Below are positions 10,991 through 22,304 of a stretch of 64,000 bases of DNA, one piece after another. The number at the start of each line of letters is the position of its first letter. Positions within the stretch are counted from its first letter, which is position 1. The notes beneath the pieces were generated by a model. It had not been told where the DNA came from, ran no database searches, and saw only the letters and a program-made list of their open reading frames with translations. Source of the stretch: Taxillus chinensis (taxonomy: Eukaryota > Streptophyta > Magnoliopsida > Santalales > Loranthaceae); assembly GCA_023512835.1 (NCBI GenBank), contig CM042092.1, forward strand, positions 3,993,293 through 4,057,292. Reading direction: 5' to 3'. The position numbers and the translations under genes were made by a program.

Positions 10991-11375
10991 TGGATCATTA
11001 TGCACCCACCGTTCAACAATCATCAAACCTCACTCCACACGCCCACCACGCCTAATGGTAAAGATCGTCTGTAGCATCTGATGAATCATTAGCCTCCTTT
11101 GCAGACCATCGTGATCTACGATCGTCACCATGAGTTTGCCTTCCTCCGACTGGTTCCTTGCCCTTGCTGGAAATGAGAAGATGGTTAATGTTCTAGTTGG
11201 TTATATCTTGAGAACGAGCCAACTCCGCCATTGCCGTCAAAAACTCCGTAGCAGAATGCTCTAGGGCTTTGAATGGTTGTTTGTTCGTTTTTGTCACCTC
11301 CTCCATCATCTCGATGAAGAACACGAAACAAGTTTGAAAAATCTTGTTGAGGATCTCTTAATGAAAGCATCAAAT

Positions 11376-11739
11376 TGTTGAGGACCTTGATTAGAATCTA
11401 ATAACAAAATCTAAAGAAGGATAACTGAATACCCAAACCCTAGCCCAAGCAATTCAAGTATTTAACTAGAAAAGCCGAAATATAAACCTCTAATTGAGAA
11501 TTTATAATTAATAAAAACACTCTTGAATCATTTATTACATCCAAATACAAGGCCTATTTATAGGCAAACGATTGACAATGAATTGGAAACTTAATACAAT
11601 TAGGAAACTAAATTAAAATACCAAAATATCCTAATACGAATTAATAAAGGAAATTATAAAAGAAAGGACTTCTAATTCAATAAGGAAAGTAAGTGTAAGA
11701 AGAGTCCTAGCAGTAGTAGATGTCTTGTGCAAGACAACA
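11376..11739 (-). repeat. Candidate 5' LTR of the second gypsy element
   Basis: It begins TGTTGAGGACC in plus orientation and contains a TATA-like palindrome CCTATTTATAGG at 11553-11564. It lies directly outside the gag leader of the minus-strand element. The outer edge is uncertain: ACAACA at 11739 is one option, but the LTR could continue towards 12060 through CACGTG-rich sequence. Confidence 0.5.
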
Positions 11740-12317
11740 CGTACACGTGGTGTTGCATGTGGTGATAAGTTTTACACATAGCGATGAATTGCATATAGAC
11801 GGATCATCACCGGAGAGCTGCAAGGTCTTTTGCATGCGGCGTTGCATCTACACATGGCAATGAGCCTACACATGACGATTGTCGCCACGTGCACGTAGCA
11901 ATTGTTACCATGTGCAGCACGTGGTGTCGCCTCATGAACGCTATGTGTGGCACTGACCTTGCACGTAGTCCCGTGACTTTCTTTTCACGCTCTTCGTGCA
12001 CGTAGTCGAATACTATGTCTAGGAGTTGGTGCAACGTTTTCATCAAAGTACTGCAAAACTAGCTTTCATCAATGCCATTATTCATTATATCATAGGGTGG
12101 GATTATATAGGTCTTGAATGATTTCACATAAATTGTTTTTCCCAATGAGATTAGGGTTTCACTTCTTCTCGCAATACGATGTTAACATTTCTAGGGACTC
12201 ATTGCTGCTACGACAAGGTAGGTGGCATAGAAACAAGCTATGTTAAATATTGTCGCCTATAGTTGCCTTCCCTACCACGGCGTTCGTGTTGTACGTGTTG
12301 CTATTATTCTTGTGCAA

Positions 12318-12360
<43 letters not shown>

Positions 12361-12786
12361 TATTAAATATTTAAAATTAAAGACAATGCATATTTAAAAG
12401 TTTTAAAATATATTTAATATTAGTATTTTTGATAGATCTCGATCGAGCACTAGGTTTCAAATATAGTTTTATTTTTAAAATTTTATATATATATATATAT
12501 ATAATTCCCTGTCGAGACATTCCATGATAAGGATGCATTGCTAAACAGTTAACCCGAGGTAAAAAGCGAACATTCTAGCCTTCAAATCCACTAATGACTA
12601 TGTCAAAACATGTTAGATCATTATATTCGGACCTAAGAAGATATAGTATGGGTTTATAGACAGTGGAAGTTTTTGTTCGGAACTTATCTCGAAGTTGAAG
12701 GCCCTCGCACGAGGTGACTGTCCTGATGCGGGAAGTTGATTGAGAGTACTAGAAGCAACTGGATTGATTTTCGTATTGACCGTACC
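11740..12786. other. Intergenic / LTR-derived sequence without recognised gene
   Basis: 11740-12010 has many short CACGTG/ACACATGG-like repeats and may belong to the adjoining LTR. A TA microsatellite lies at 12320-12359 and a shorter one near 12484-12501. The rest shows no coding signal that I recognise. Confidence 0.5.
12320..12359. repeat. (TA)n microsatellite
   Basis: About 20 TA units follow an A run. Confidence 0.95.
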
Positions 12787-13044
12787 CTACCTCTTAACTA
12801 TATAGCCAATCAGAAAATTAAGGCTGGGGATCTGTATCTTTGGAAGTGCATCAACACACCAGGTGTTATGCCAAAACAAGATCCCATCTCCCGCACCTAA
12901 CGTACGGGAAATGGCAACTTGCCTGGAAGCGTACTGTAGGGGACTCCAATAGGGTACGGCACGCAAATGAATGGACTTCATACCCATGCTTGACCACCAC
13001 CAGAGAATGCAGAGAGCTCCCCTAGTCTTTAGAAATGATACCAT
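12787..13044 (-). pseudogene. LINE-type (non-LTR) reverse transcriptase tail fragment
   Basis: The 85-codon minus-strand frame contains AGDGILFWHNTWCVDALPKI. This matches the conserved xGxGxxxxFWxDxW segment found downstream of the RT domain in plant LINEs. No RT catalytic motif or endonuclease is nearby, so it is a short truncated remnant. Confidence 0.45.
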
Positions 13045-13510
13045 CTTTAGAAATTAGAACCAAAGCAAGTCATCTCATTGACTAAAGCCAGGCATCTATC
13101 AATTGTTCATTACATCTACTACTGGAATATTTCTCACTTTTAAATGTGAAACTGCAACGTCTCCGTCATCATGTGTGGAGGGGTAGGTTTAGGAGACGTG
13201 AAGATATATTGTAACGGAAGCCCTCACCCCTCTCCACTGTCCTCTCACAAATCCGAACCCGGCATCCGGTTTTTTTTTTTTTTTTTTTTTTTTGGGTTCG
13301 CATGGTATTGTCTCATATTTTAAAAGAGGAAACAGTCCCAAATTACACATATGCTTAATATGATAAATTTAAAGTGGATAATATTATACGAAACAGTGAT
13401 ATGAGGTGTCCTCATAAGGTATTTCATGGTGTCAATACCAAAACAAATGATGGCTCATATATAACTTGTTTAAGGCGGCGAACAATATTGTAATGAGGAT
13501 TGTGAGTTAC

Positions 13511-13799
13511 TGTAAAACTAGGATCGACACACACACGCACGCACGCGATTGCACAAGAACACAGGATTTACGTGGTTTCTCAAAATCGGGTACGTCCACG
13601 GGAGAGAGACAACGTTTCTGTTTATTATTCTCAACTGCAATACATCACTAGGGTTTACAACAATATATATAGTTACCCTAGTCCGTACCGCGCTGCTCCG
13701 TTCGGTCGCTCCGCTCTCTCACTCCGCAGCGCTCTACTCGCTTGCTCGGCCTTCTACTGGTATCTCTCATACACCCTATATGAGCCACATACTCCAACA
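13511..13799 (-). repeat. copia 3' LTR (289 bp)
   Basis: In plus orientation it runs from TGTAAAACTAGG to CATACTCCAACA. It abuts the purine tract and contains ACAATATATATAG as a possible TATA region. Confidence 0.75.
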
Positions 13800-14550
13800 A
13801 TCTCCACCTTGACGAATAACTTCGCCCATTCAGAAGATCACCTGGTTTGGGGGGCACGTTTTCCTTCTAACATCTGGAAACGTGAAGTAAGTCCAAGCAA
13901 TGCTTGAACTTTTCTACTGTCACAATCTTTGTCAACATATCAGTTGCATTTTCAGAAGTGTGCACTTTTTCCAGTATGATATCACCCATAGCAACAAACT
14001 CCCTTATCCTGTGATATCTCACATCAATATGCTTGGTTCTAGCATGATATACCTGATGTTTGGCCAAATGAATCGCACTCTGACTATCACAAAATATATG
14101 TACTCCACCTTGATCCAAGTCTAGTTCTTTTACAAAGCCTCTCAGCCACAGTGCTTCCTTCCCAGCTTCCGTCAGTGCCATGTACTCAGATTCAGTAGTA
14201 GATTAGGCCACTATAGCTTGAGTCATAGACCTCCAGCAGATTGGTCCACCTGCCAGTGTAAATACATACCCTGTCGTAGACCTCCTGTCATCCATACTCC
14301 CAGCATAATCTAAATCTACAAAACCCACAGCTGAAATCTGAGCCTGCTGTTTTGCAAACACAATCCCATAATCTGAAGTGCCTCTCAAGTACCTGAATAT
14401 CCACTTGACCACTCTCCAATGTTCTCTACCTGGATTTGCCATGTATTTGCTTACTGTGCTAACTGCTTGGGCTAGATCAGGTCTGGTACATACCATTGCA
14501 TACATTAAACAACCAACTGCACTGGCATATGGCACATTTGCCACTTTTAA
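13511..14550 (-). mobile_element. Ty1/copia 3' fragment: end of RT, RNase H and 3' LTR
   Basis: The minus strand reads YASAVGCLMYAMVCTRPD, YLRGTSDYGIVF and RRSTTGYVFTLAGGPICW (14544-14206). A single in-frame stop at 14203-14205 follows in the usual SxTESEY region, then MALTEAGKEALWLRGFVKEL, IFCDSQSAIHLAKH and HARTKHIDVRYHRIRE (14181-13867). These are copia RNase H motifs. A purine tract AAGGTGGAGAT at about 13800-13810 precedes a 289-bp LTR (13511-13799), sense TGTTGGAGTATG to TTTTACA. The element is cut off at about 14550, upstream of the RT core. Confidence 0.85.
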
Positions 14551-15265
14551 ATTTTAGAAAAACGCACTATTTCGCTTCTAAATTCAAATTTTATGCTATG
14601 CTTCTATCTTTTTCTGGCTAGATGCACAGCTCGAGGCTCCTCTCTCCCCCCTCTCTCTATTTCTCTATATCTCAGATATGGTACATTGCGCTTTAAGTTT
14701 TATGTATTTTTACTAATATAGCAACTACCACATCAGTCTGAAACGCAAAAGAAACGCAACGTCAGTTGCAAATATTATTTTTCTATTGTAAAACCAAATG
14801 AGATGATATGATGAAGTGCACTAACATTATTTGGTAGTCCGATGAACTAGGGACTATGGACATAAAGAACTTCCCTATGTACATATATATGTGCCACTTT
14901 TCTTATTTATATATAGTTTCTTTCGGAAGTGTTGTAACGCTTCTGCCAAATGATGATGAAGTCGTTAGTTATCGCAGGAGGTACACCTATTTACCCAACG
15001 GTGGTTAATTATCACCAGTGAGTGCTGTTTCTTTAATTCAATCATTATCACAAAGAGGTTATATCACAAATTGTCGTCTCTAGATGCTTTTGGATATTGG
15101 GTGCATTGCTTGAGCTTCTATGAGCTATGTAAAGGCATCTTACGATAATTTATACAAAACAAATAACTCAAGCATTAACTTTTATTTTAAAACAAACTTC
15201 CAGAAATCGGGTGCATGTTGATGCTTATTTATTTATTGACTCGAGACTATATATGAACTATAATT
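14551..15265. other. Intergenic, nothing recognised
   Basis: AT-rich sequence containing a CT-rich patch at about 14640-14670. No coding region, terminal repeat or RNA gene was seen. The right end would hold the 3' UTR of the EF-hand gene. Confidence 0.5.
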
Positions 15266-15703
15266 TCAAACATCACGAGGAGAAAGGGGCTGGGATTTGA
15301 AGGGTAGTTGATCTGCAAGAAGGGCTTTTTGGAGCACAGTCTCGGCGTCCGCCATCATCTCAGGGCTGAGTCTGACCATGAGTACGCAAAACTCGTTCTG
15401 GTCGAGTACCCCATCTCCGTTGAGATCGCCTTCTCTCACCATCTCCTCCGCCTCCTCCCTCCTCATTCCCTTCATCCCCAAAAACGCTGCGTTCTTTTGC
15501 AGACTGTCTGCAGTTATTGCTTCCCTCCCCGGCTCTGATAGCAACCGGAAGCCGCTGCAGAGCTCCTCTACGAACGTTTCCGCGTCCAACTTTTCCGCCA
15601 TCACATGCAGCAGATCCTCGTACTCTTCGGTGATGGCCATGGTTTTAGCAGCCGTTGTCCTATCATTTTCCATTGAAATAATCTTGGTTAATTCGAAGAC
15701 CAC
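15266..15703 (-). CDS. KIC: EF-hand calcium-binding protein, PBP1/KIC-like
   Basis: This is a single-exon gene of 145 codons if read from the first ATG. A second Met at residue 11 (15673) would give 135 aa, the size I recall for Arabidopsis KIC, and is the more likely start. One canonical EF-hand loop is present, D93-L-N-G-D-G-V-L-D-Q-N-E104, inside REGDLNGDGVLDQNEFCVLM. It is preceded by EEYEDLLHVMAEKLDAETFV and followed by VRLSPEMMADAETVLQKAL, both hallmarks of this small plant family. Known members bind Ca2+ and regulate partners: KIC acts on the kinesin-like calmodulin-binding protein in trichomes, and PBP1 acts on the PINOID kinase. Here the role is inferred from family only. A TATA-like box lies upstream. 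Long open frames on the opposite strand are shadows. Confidence 0.9.
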   Translation of the reverse strand: MVFELTKIISMENDRTTAAKTMAITEEYEDLLHVMAEKLDAETFVEELCSGFRLLSEPGREAITADSLQKNAAFLGMKGMRREEAEEMVREGDLNGDGVLDQNEFCVLMVRLSPEMMADAETVLQKALLADQLPFKSQPLSPRDV

Positions 15704-15770
15704 TATTTCGTACAGTACAGTTGTAAGAAGAATATGGTAGTGGAGTATGGAAAGAACTTAATGCACACGC

Positions 15771-15780
15771 ATATTTATAT
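15771..15780 (-). promoter_or_regulatory. Predicted TATA box of the EF-hand gene
   Basis: ATATAAATAT on the minus strand lies 68 bases upstream of the first ATG and about 100 upstream of the second. The distance fits a short 5' UTR. Confidence 0.45.
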
Positions 15781-15799
15781 GGTGGTTTGTGTGTGAAGT

Positions 15800-16790
15800 A
15801 GCTAAAATATAGGTAGTTTCCTACAGTCGTGTGAGGGTGGGAATTGGGTATCGGATACGTACTCCTTATGGTCAAATATTTTATTTTATTTTTTTACATC
15901 TTTTGAAGATTTTTTGTGATGAGACATGGACCCAAATCATGAAATGCCTTTTTATTGTTATCCACACCATTCTTTTGTGGGGATGGGGTGGGGGGTTTCC
16001 AGGAAGGTGCATTTGGAAATATAAGCGGTACAATTTGGGATGAGGTTGGCTTCTTAGAAGCTTCCTCCTACTGTTCTTGCATATCGTCACCTGCTTCTGA
16101 TAGCGATTGTCTATGTATAATTTACAAACAAACAAGGAACAGCTAACCCAAGACTAGTACACCACACCACACGGAACCAACCTCCACAGATCAGTCCAGG
16201 AATTTGATGGTTGATTTCGACAAGAGTGTGTCTGCAAGTGCATGTCCACCAGTTGTGGAATTAATTTCTAGAGAAAACGTTTATCATTAGCGAGCATGTT
16301 GCAGAGAACTTCGTATCTTCAAATCTTGTTGGTTTTTATTATTTTCATAAGAATAACGTATCAGCAGAGTCTTCAATGTGCTTGTTTCAAACTGAGACGG
16401 TGACTAATTACCGCACTGTGTGCTGAGTGGAGACAACTAAAAACTATTTGCAGAAACATTAATCTCATTGCCAGTTCATCCATATCAGATGGGCGACCTT
16501 TCAATGCATGTAAGTATTTAACAACAGGAACAACTGTAACAAATATATACAATCAGTGAACTTTGAGGGGCCGCATCCTCACATGACTGTATTAACCGCT
16601 TAATGGACAAATATGAATTATATGAAATTTAGTTAGAATCTTCAGCTACCACAAAAAATGAAATAGGCTTCGATTTGGGATCCTAAAAAGCATTTTTTGA
16701 TCGCGTGTTACGAAACAATTTAGAGTAGCTAGTCATAGACAGGGCCTGGTATTTTGCTCAATAATGTAACAACCGCTTTATAACGGGGAT
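15800..16790. other. Intergenic / upstream region, nothing recognised
   Basis: Upstream flank of the EF-hand gene. No terminal repeats or coding motifs seen. Confidence 0.5.
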
Positions 16791-17257
16791 CTTATGTTGC
16801 ATTATATATTTTAGGGACAGTTGTTATTATTACTTTGTAATTTTCTCATCTAGTTCTTATTTCTATTTTTGGAATCTACACTTAATACATTATTTTTCTA
16901 TAATTTATTTATTTTCTGAAAATCCTTTACATATCTCATTCCTCATCTAGTCATCTTTTTCTCTACTCTTTAAAATAATATTTTTAAAATTATTTTTTAC
17001 TACTTTTTTCTCTCTTTCATTTATTGCAATTTACAACCCCTCAAAAATCTCCATATATTAATAAATATATAAAATAATTATGGGAATTTTTTAGGGAAAT
17101 GAATAGTAGATTCCAATTTTGAGGATTTATTAGACATACCCTATCTCCAAATCCTATTTTAGAAAATTGAGTGGAGAGCTTTTTTTGTAAAATTCTATAA
17201 CTTATCCCTAAATTATAGAAAACGAAAATCATTAGAGGGAATCACATGATAATGTTC
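16791..17257 (-). mobile_element. Decayed MITE, same family as 57819-58199
   Basis: The reverse complement aligns by eye with the element at 57819-58199 in several blocks: TTTTCTATAATTTAGG, CTAAAATAGGAT..GAGATAGGG, CTACTATTCATTTCCCTAAA, GAGGAATGAGAT and AAATAAATAAATTATA. The right edge GTTC|TAA resembles GCTC|TTA of the other copy. The left edge is approximate. Confidence 0.5.
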
Positions 17258-17260
17258 TAA

Positions 17261-18073
17261 GAAAAAAAAGCCCCATGTAGAGTTATTATTAGGAAAAATT
17301 CTTTGTGCATATTCATTATACAGGTAAATTATGCAGAAATACCCTCTTTGTCATTGGATTGACTTTAAATTTATTAAAATAATATCAATCTAATGATAGA
17401 AAGAATGTTCCTACATGATTTACTTATACAATATACATATACGTAGTATTACTCTATTATTATACCTCATTGTGTCCTATGCATATTTATACTTTGATTT
17501 ATATGATTTTTATATATATTTATTATATATATGTTATCTCTTTTAAAAAAAGCTAAAGTCAATGGTCAATAGTCGTGGTTAACCGTTGTAATCATAGTCT
17601 AGTTCTAGTATGGCTCTTTTCCACATCCATGTTGATTTTTAAAAAGTCAATACATGAATAGTAAAGTCATTGGTAAAATAATGTAGTTTTGGTCAAAGCT
17701 CAAGTCAGTGTGAACAATGTCTTCTGGTCAAGTTTTAGACAACAAGGAAAAAGTAACTTTCTAATAAAATCTTTAAATGAATATTACACTTGTGGTGAAG
17801 AGCAAACAATAAGCTTTTACCTCTACTCATCATCACTTTCTCAAGCCAATATCATCATCCATAGCTCTACCACATCATAACACCAAATCACAAGCATTCC
17901 TAGTTTTATGTCATAGCATTTTAATGTTTCCTATAACTTTATCATCTCTATTGATCCATTTCGACAAAAATCATCACCAATTCCCGAAGAGAAAAAAAGA
18001 AAGAAATTAAACCAAAATCTTTGTTTTGACTGCCACTATCCCATTGTTAGAGTTCATAATTCCACAACCACCC
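17261..18073. other. Intergenic, nothing recognised
   Basis: AT-rich sequence; no gene or element edge that I can support. Confidence 0.5.
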
Positions 18074-18270
18074 TGTAGAGTTTAAGGACTTTGCAAGTCT
18101 CACATCGGTTGGGAAGGAGAACGAAGTGTATCTCTTAAGAGGGCATGGAGACCTCTCCTGGCACGATGCCTTTTGGAGTGCCTGTGTGGTACTGCCAAGA
18201 ACAAAATCAGGGATTAGGCTTGGGCCATGAACCGAATAATCTAGTGTTACGGGAGACTTGGCCTGTCACA
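18074..18270 (+). mobile_element. Small solo LTR of TRIM type
   Basis: 197 bp from TGTAGAGTTTAAGG to CCTGTCACA, containing TCTCACATCGGTTGGGAAGG and GGAGACCTCTCC, motifs common in plant TRIM LTRs. Flanks CACCC (left) and CACTC (right) match at 4 of 5 positions, as expected for a slightly decayed target-site duplication. No internal region is present. The strand is not certain. Confidence 0.55.
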
Positions 18271-18362
18271 CACTCTATCCCATTGTAGCCAGTTCTTACC
18301 ACTACTCAAAACAAGCTAGAGACTATCGTTCTCCTTCATCATGAACCCATAACACCCAGTTT

Positions 18363-18949
18363 GTCACACCCCGAAATTCTAGGTGATCTTGACATTGGAA
18401 ATGTGACTTTTCCAAGCTCGCACCCAAAGAGTCAAAGGATTAATAACAAGCACTAGATCGATGAGACTACACTACGGGTGTTATCTCAAAAAATTATGTA
18501 CAATTATACATTGGGGATAATCATGTATCTTCATAGGAGAGCATACAATGATAAAAATCCATATATCATCAAATACCAAAAAGCATAGTCATATTACAAT
18601 TCATGTTTAACTCAATACAACTTTCCACGAACATATGTCTGAAACAAAATAAATGTAATCAACAAATGTGGATAGAGTAATATATTAAGGTGGGAAATAT
18701 CCTCCGGTAAGATAGTGACTCCACTAGTTCTTGATAGTACTTGAAAAATAAGCAACAAAGTAACGTGAATAATATGCTTAATAGGTGATGACCTACAATT
18801 TCACATCATCCTACTATTTAATCATACCTACACTATATGCTCCATGTTCTAGTGTTAGTATAGTAAATATTCTAGATGTTCCAACTTATTTAAACCAATA
18901 ATAACAGTCAAGTCGTGCACACACATTGGGGTTATTGCCCTATCTCAAC
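18363..18949 (-). repeat. Truncated gypsy-type LTR fragment
   Basis: It begins TGTCACACCCCGAAATTC, the same terminal class as the solo LTRs at 26083 (TGTCACGCCCCGATTTCC) and 34282 (TGTCACGCCCGGATTTCC). It stops where another LTR-like start, TGTCATCACCCG, appears at 18950. Confidence 0.5.
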
Positions 18950-20190
18950 TGTCATCACCCGTTTTTGACCGGGCTCGTACTGGCTTTTGTGAAAGGACTC
19001 CATGCTAGTTCATTCCATTAATCCTAGAGTCATCCCTGCACAAGGCTCGCACAAACCATTAAAGAAAAGAAAAACACAGAGTCACCACCAAACAAATTAA
19101 AGGTGTGATTGGGCACCTAGAAAAAGAAAGGGTCTACAGTTCCAGAGAATTAGGTTCGGGAGTTGGTTACGTGTGTGGAAGGAAGAAAAACTCTTGCACC
19201 CCCACAACGCCCACAATTGGTACCTAGTCTTGATCTATGAGTGTTTGCTTGCTTTATTATTTATTCTAAAAAAGGAGTTTTTGTATTTTTAATTTTAAGA
19301 AAAAGAAAGATTTTAGGATCTAGGCCTTAAAACAACAAGAGAGATTTTAATAAAATAAAAAAGGGAAAATTCTAATTTTAGAAAAAGAATGTGGGATCTA
19401 GGCCCATGTGACAGTATTGTGTTTTTCAGGAAAACAAAAGTGAACTTTCTTTTTTAGAAAAGAAAATGAAAACAATTTGAATTCAAATGGAAAATACTGC
19501 CACAATTAATATTGGCCCAGGCAGACTAGGATATGAGCATCTAGGACTCAACCCTCATGACCGCCCAGGCCTTATTTTAATTTTTTCTAGAAAATGTACT
19601 CTTTGCTTGTCCTTTTTAATTTTTGAAGAAAAAAGGAATGAGAGTTAAAAGAGAAACCGTTTCACTTCAAAACATTTGAGAAAAGAAGTTTTAACAGTTT
19701 AAATATGAAGAAATTAAAGAGAAAAACCTGGGTAAATTTTTATGGCCAAGCTTGGAGATCCTCCTTCAAAAAGTCTCCCTGAAAAAACACAAGGTGTTAG
19801 AAAGAAAAATGCAACTTCCCTTTCCCGCCTTGAATCTGCGTCTATGCTTCTAGACTGTTAGCTCCTTGTTTTGGAAGGGCCTCCTTTGATATTTGATGTT
19901 TGATGTTCCCACTGGATGGCCTCCCCGTTGACGCCTTCTTCTGTTAGAAGAGGACGATCAATTCTGGGTCTTTTCTCTTGAGGATCCTTGGATGTTCTCT
20001 CCCTGCTTTTTTACTCTCTCTAAAATAATTTCTCCTCTGATACGTGATCCTTGATCTGATCTTTTCTCCCCCCCCCCCCTTCGCAAATGAGTATATATCT
20101 CTTTGAAAATTTCCAGGGTACGCTCTCCCTCTCTGATTTTTTATCTCTAAGAAATCTAGTCAGAAAGCTCTCTCCCGGAATAACCTCCTC

Positions 20191-20280
20191 TGCTACTTGA
20201 TAATTGATGCCCCTTTGATCTGATACTTGATAATTGATGCCCTCTTGATCTGATACTTGATAATTGATGCCCTCTCTCCT
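20191..20280. repeat. 30-bp minisatellite, three copies
   Basis: The unit TGATACTTGATAATTGATGC plus CCTCTTGATC repeats at 20191, 20221 and 20251 with few differences. Confidence 0.9.
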
Positions 20281-20855
20281 TGCCTCTTGGGGCAGTCTAT
20301 TTATAGGAATCCCCGGGGAGACAGCCCGTGCCTCGGCATTTATTGGATGCTTTACAGTCCCCATGAGTCAACTACATCGTTCCAATGAATTAATGACTTC
20401 GGAAATGGGATTCTCGGTTCCCAGCGATTTACAATAATTCAGTTCTCGTGCTTTGAAAAAGGAGTTCCAATGCCTGAAAATAAATAAATCGTTTGAGATT
20501 ATTTAATCCTCTGTTGTACCTAGACGCCTTGGTGGGTAAGGGCTGAATGCATTTCCGGATGTATTGGAGCCATTGGGAATTAATAGTTATGCAGTCCCCA
20601 GGGTCAACTGTGATGTCCCGAGGAAAATGACATTTAATTATAGAGGTCTTCCGTCCCTATGCTAAAAAATGGAGTTCCGAGACATTTGAATTTAACATTC
20701 GGAGACTCCTCAGTTCCCACGCTTGAAAAGGGGATTCCGAGACACTGGTGGCATTTAATACACTTAAAAAGGAATTTCTAGATTTTTCTGAGTCTCGGTG
20801 CTTTGGAGTCACTCCCAGACCTGTAGAGGAGCTATTTTGGAGTTTTTCCAAATTA

Positions 20856-21360
20856 TTGACCAGGTTTGACCTCTGGATCTAGGCTTATTCCGGATCAGTG
20901 GCCTTATTCCACATCAATAGGTCCTTATTCCGTATTAACAAGTCCTTATTCCGCACTAATGAGCTTATTCCGCATCAATAGGCTTAGCTCGGATTTGACC
21001 AAGTTTGACCTCCGAATCTGGGCTTATTCCGAATCAGTGGCCTTATTCCGCATCAATAGGTCCTTATTCCGCATCAGTGGGCTTAACTCGGATTTGACCA
21101 GGTTTGACCTCCGGATCTGGGCTTATTCCGGATCAGTGGCCTTATTCCACATTAGTACGTCCTTATTCCGCATCAGTGGGCTTGGCTCGGATTTGACCAA
21201 GTTTGACCACCGGATCTGGTCTTAGTCCGCATCAGTAAGTCCTTATTTTGTATCAGTTGACCAAGTTTGACCACCGGATTTGGGCTTAGTCCGCACGCTA
21301 AGTCCTTATTCCGCATCGGTGGACTGAGCCGGATTTGACCAAGTTTGACCACCGGATTTG
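20856..21360. repeat. Nested (higher-order) tandem array
   Basis: Major units begin TTGACCARGTTTGACC near 20856, 20995, 21094, 21193, 21257 and 21335, giving spacings of 139, 99, 99, 64 and 78 bp. Each is built of repeated 20-22-bp subunits of the form CCTTATTCCGCATCAGTGGG. Unit lengths change by whole subunits. Confidence 0.85.
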
Positions 21361-21788
21361 GGTTTCCCCAAAAATTTTCGTGTGTGGGCTTGGTCGCCAC
21401 ATGGTGCCTCTACTTGAGCTTCCTTAGGCCTCTCTTGTTATCACTTGCTATGTAAGGAGAGTGCCTTTGTATATATACTAGGCGAAGGAGAAGCAAAATT
21501 GGCAATGTGGGACAAACATGCATATGAAGAACCAAAATTCGTGGAAAATTGGCAGATTTCTGGGGCAACTTCAAAAATTCATAACTTTCTCCAAAGAGCT
21601 CGGATTAGATCCAAATTGGTCTTGTTTTTCTCAAATTTCTGTTATCTATCTTCTGAAAGTGGAATCACTCCAAAAGGATCAGTCATTTAGGAGAAAAGTG
21701 GGAAATACCGCACAGAGGTACATGATAAAATGAGCATTCTGCCCGTCCGATTCAAAAATTCATAGATAATTGCACAGAACTCGGATTA

Positions 21789-22060
21789 TCCTAAAACCAG
21801 TTGGAGATGATAGATAAAGATGTTATCTAACTAATTCAATTGACTTTATTCAGATCCAATAAGTATTGAGAAAGTTATTGGAAAAATAGTGCACTACGCA
21901 CTGGCTGTCTCCCCCAAATTTATACAAGGTTTGGTTGCCAACTTTGAAAAATCATAACTAATTGAATACAGCCCGGAATATTCTCAAACCAATTGGAAAT
22001 GATAGATAAAGATGTTATCTAATCAATTCAATTGACTTTGTTGGATTACGACAAGTATCG
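21789..22060. repeat. Two-copy repeat of about 180 bp
   Basis: GATGATAGATAAAGATGTTATCTAA with following CAATTCAATTGACTTTRTT occurs near 21807 and 21988. The preceding CTCAAACCARTTGGARATGAT is also shared. Confidence 0.75.
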
Positions 22061-22304
22061 GGGAAGTTATTAATAAAATAGCGGGCTGCCCACCGATTAT
22101 CCAATTCAACTTGGTACTTTTGTCATAGCCATTTCATTTCTCCTCGGAATCAAGTATGGTCAAGTGCGTTATTCTTCGAATGTCATCCTCTATCACTTAG
22201 TGGTCCTTGGCCAAGTACGGTTGCGATCTAACCCAGTCAAAATGGCCATTTAGCAGTTTACAATATAATTCAACTATTTATTTCAACATTTCAAACCATT
22301 AAGC

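Larger units (their letters stand above)
9050..11375 (-). mobile_element. Second Ty3/gypsy element: gag fragment, interrupted by TRIM and by the first element
   Basis: The minus strand at 9579-9379 reads EFPHFKEGDPYEWLDKVAHYF and NRVAMACMYLDAKANSW. It continues at 9340-9050 as EFLIQWGSSPVVNHH, LVRGWSEESLLGTFIEGLKP and AMRMAKILEESS, with internal stops. These are typical capsid-domain motifs of plant gypsy gag. Upstream gag sequence resumes at 10991-11373. The TRIM at 9683 splits the gag, and the young gypsy element at 9049 cuts it off. The junction with its own LTR (TTTGATGCTTTCATTAAG after the LTR end, minus strand) lies at about 11376. The gag cannot be functional. Confidence 0.75.
18950..22300. 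repeat. Large LTR-derived segment rich in tandem repeats
   Basis: It starts TGTCATCACCCGTTTTTGACCG. Near 19070-19210 it carries GAGTCACCACC, GGTTCGGGAGTTGG and CTTGCACCCCCACAACGCCC, a layout common in LTRs of large plant gypsy elements. Three different tandem arrays follow (separate entries). The right edge meets copia RT sequence at about 22305. No clean terminal CA or target-site duplication was found, so the limits and the number of nested pieces are uncertain. There are no genes. Confidence 0.45.

Noticed and set aside
13243..13305. Poly-T with GGGTTCGGATTT-like B box, as a tRNA-derived SINE
   Set aside because: Only a weak B box on the minus strand and no A box or flanking duplication. 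CGAACCC and GGGTTCG around the T run make a simple hairpin. The T run is also on the wrong side to be the tail of the LINE fragment at 12787.
15308..15740. Plus-strand open frames of 76 and 120 codons
   Set aside because: They are antisense shadows of the EF-hand gene.
20191..20280. Evenly spaced repeats as a CRISPR array
   Set aside because: The 30-bp units are contiguous without spacers, in plant LTR DNA.
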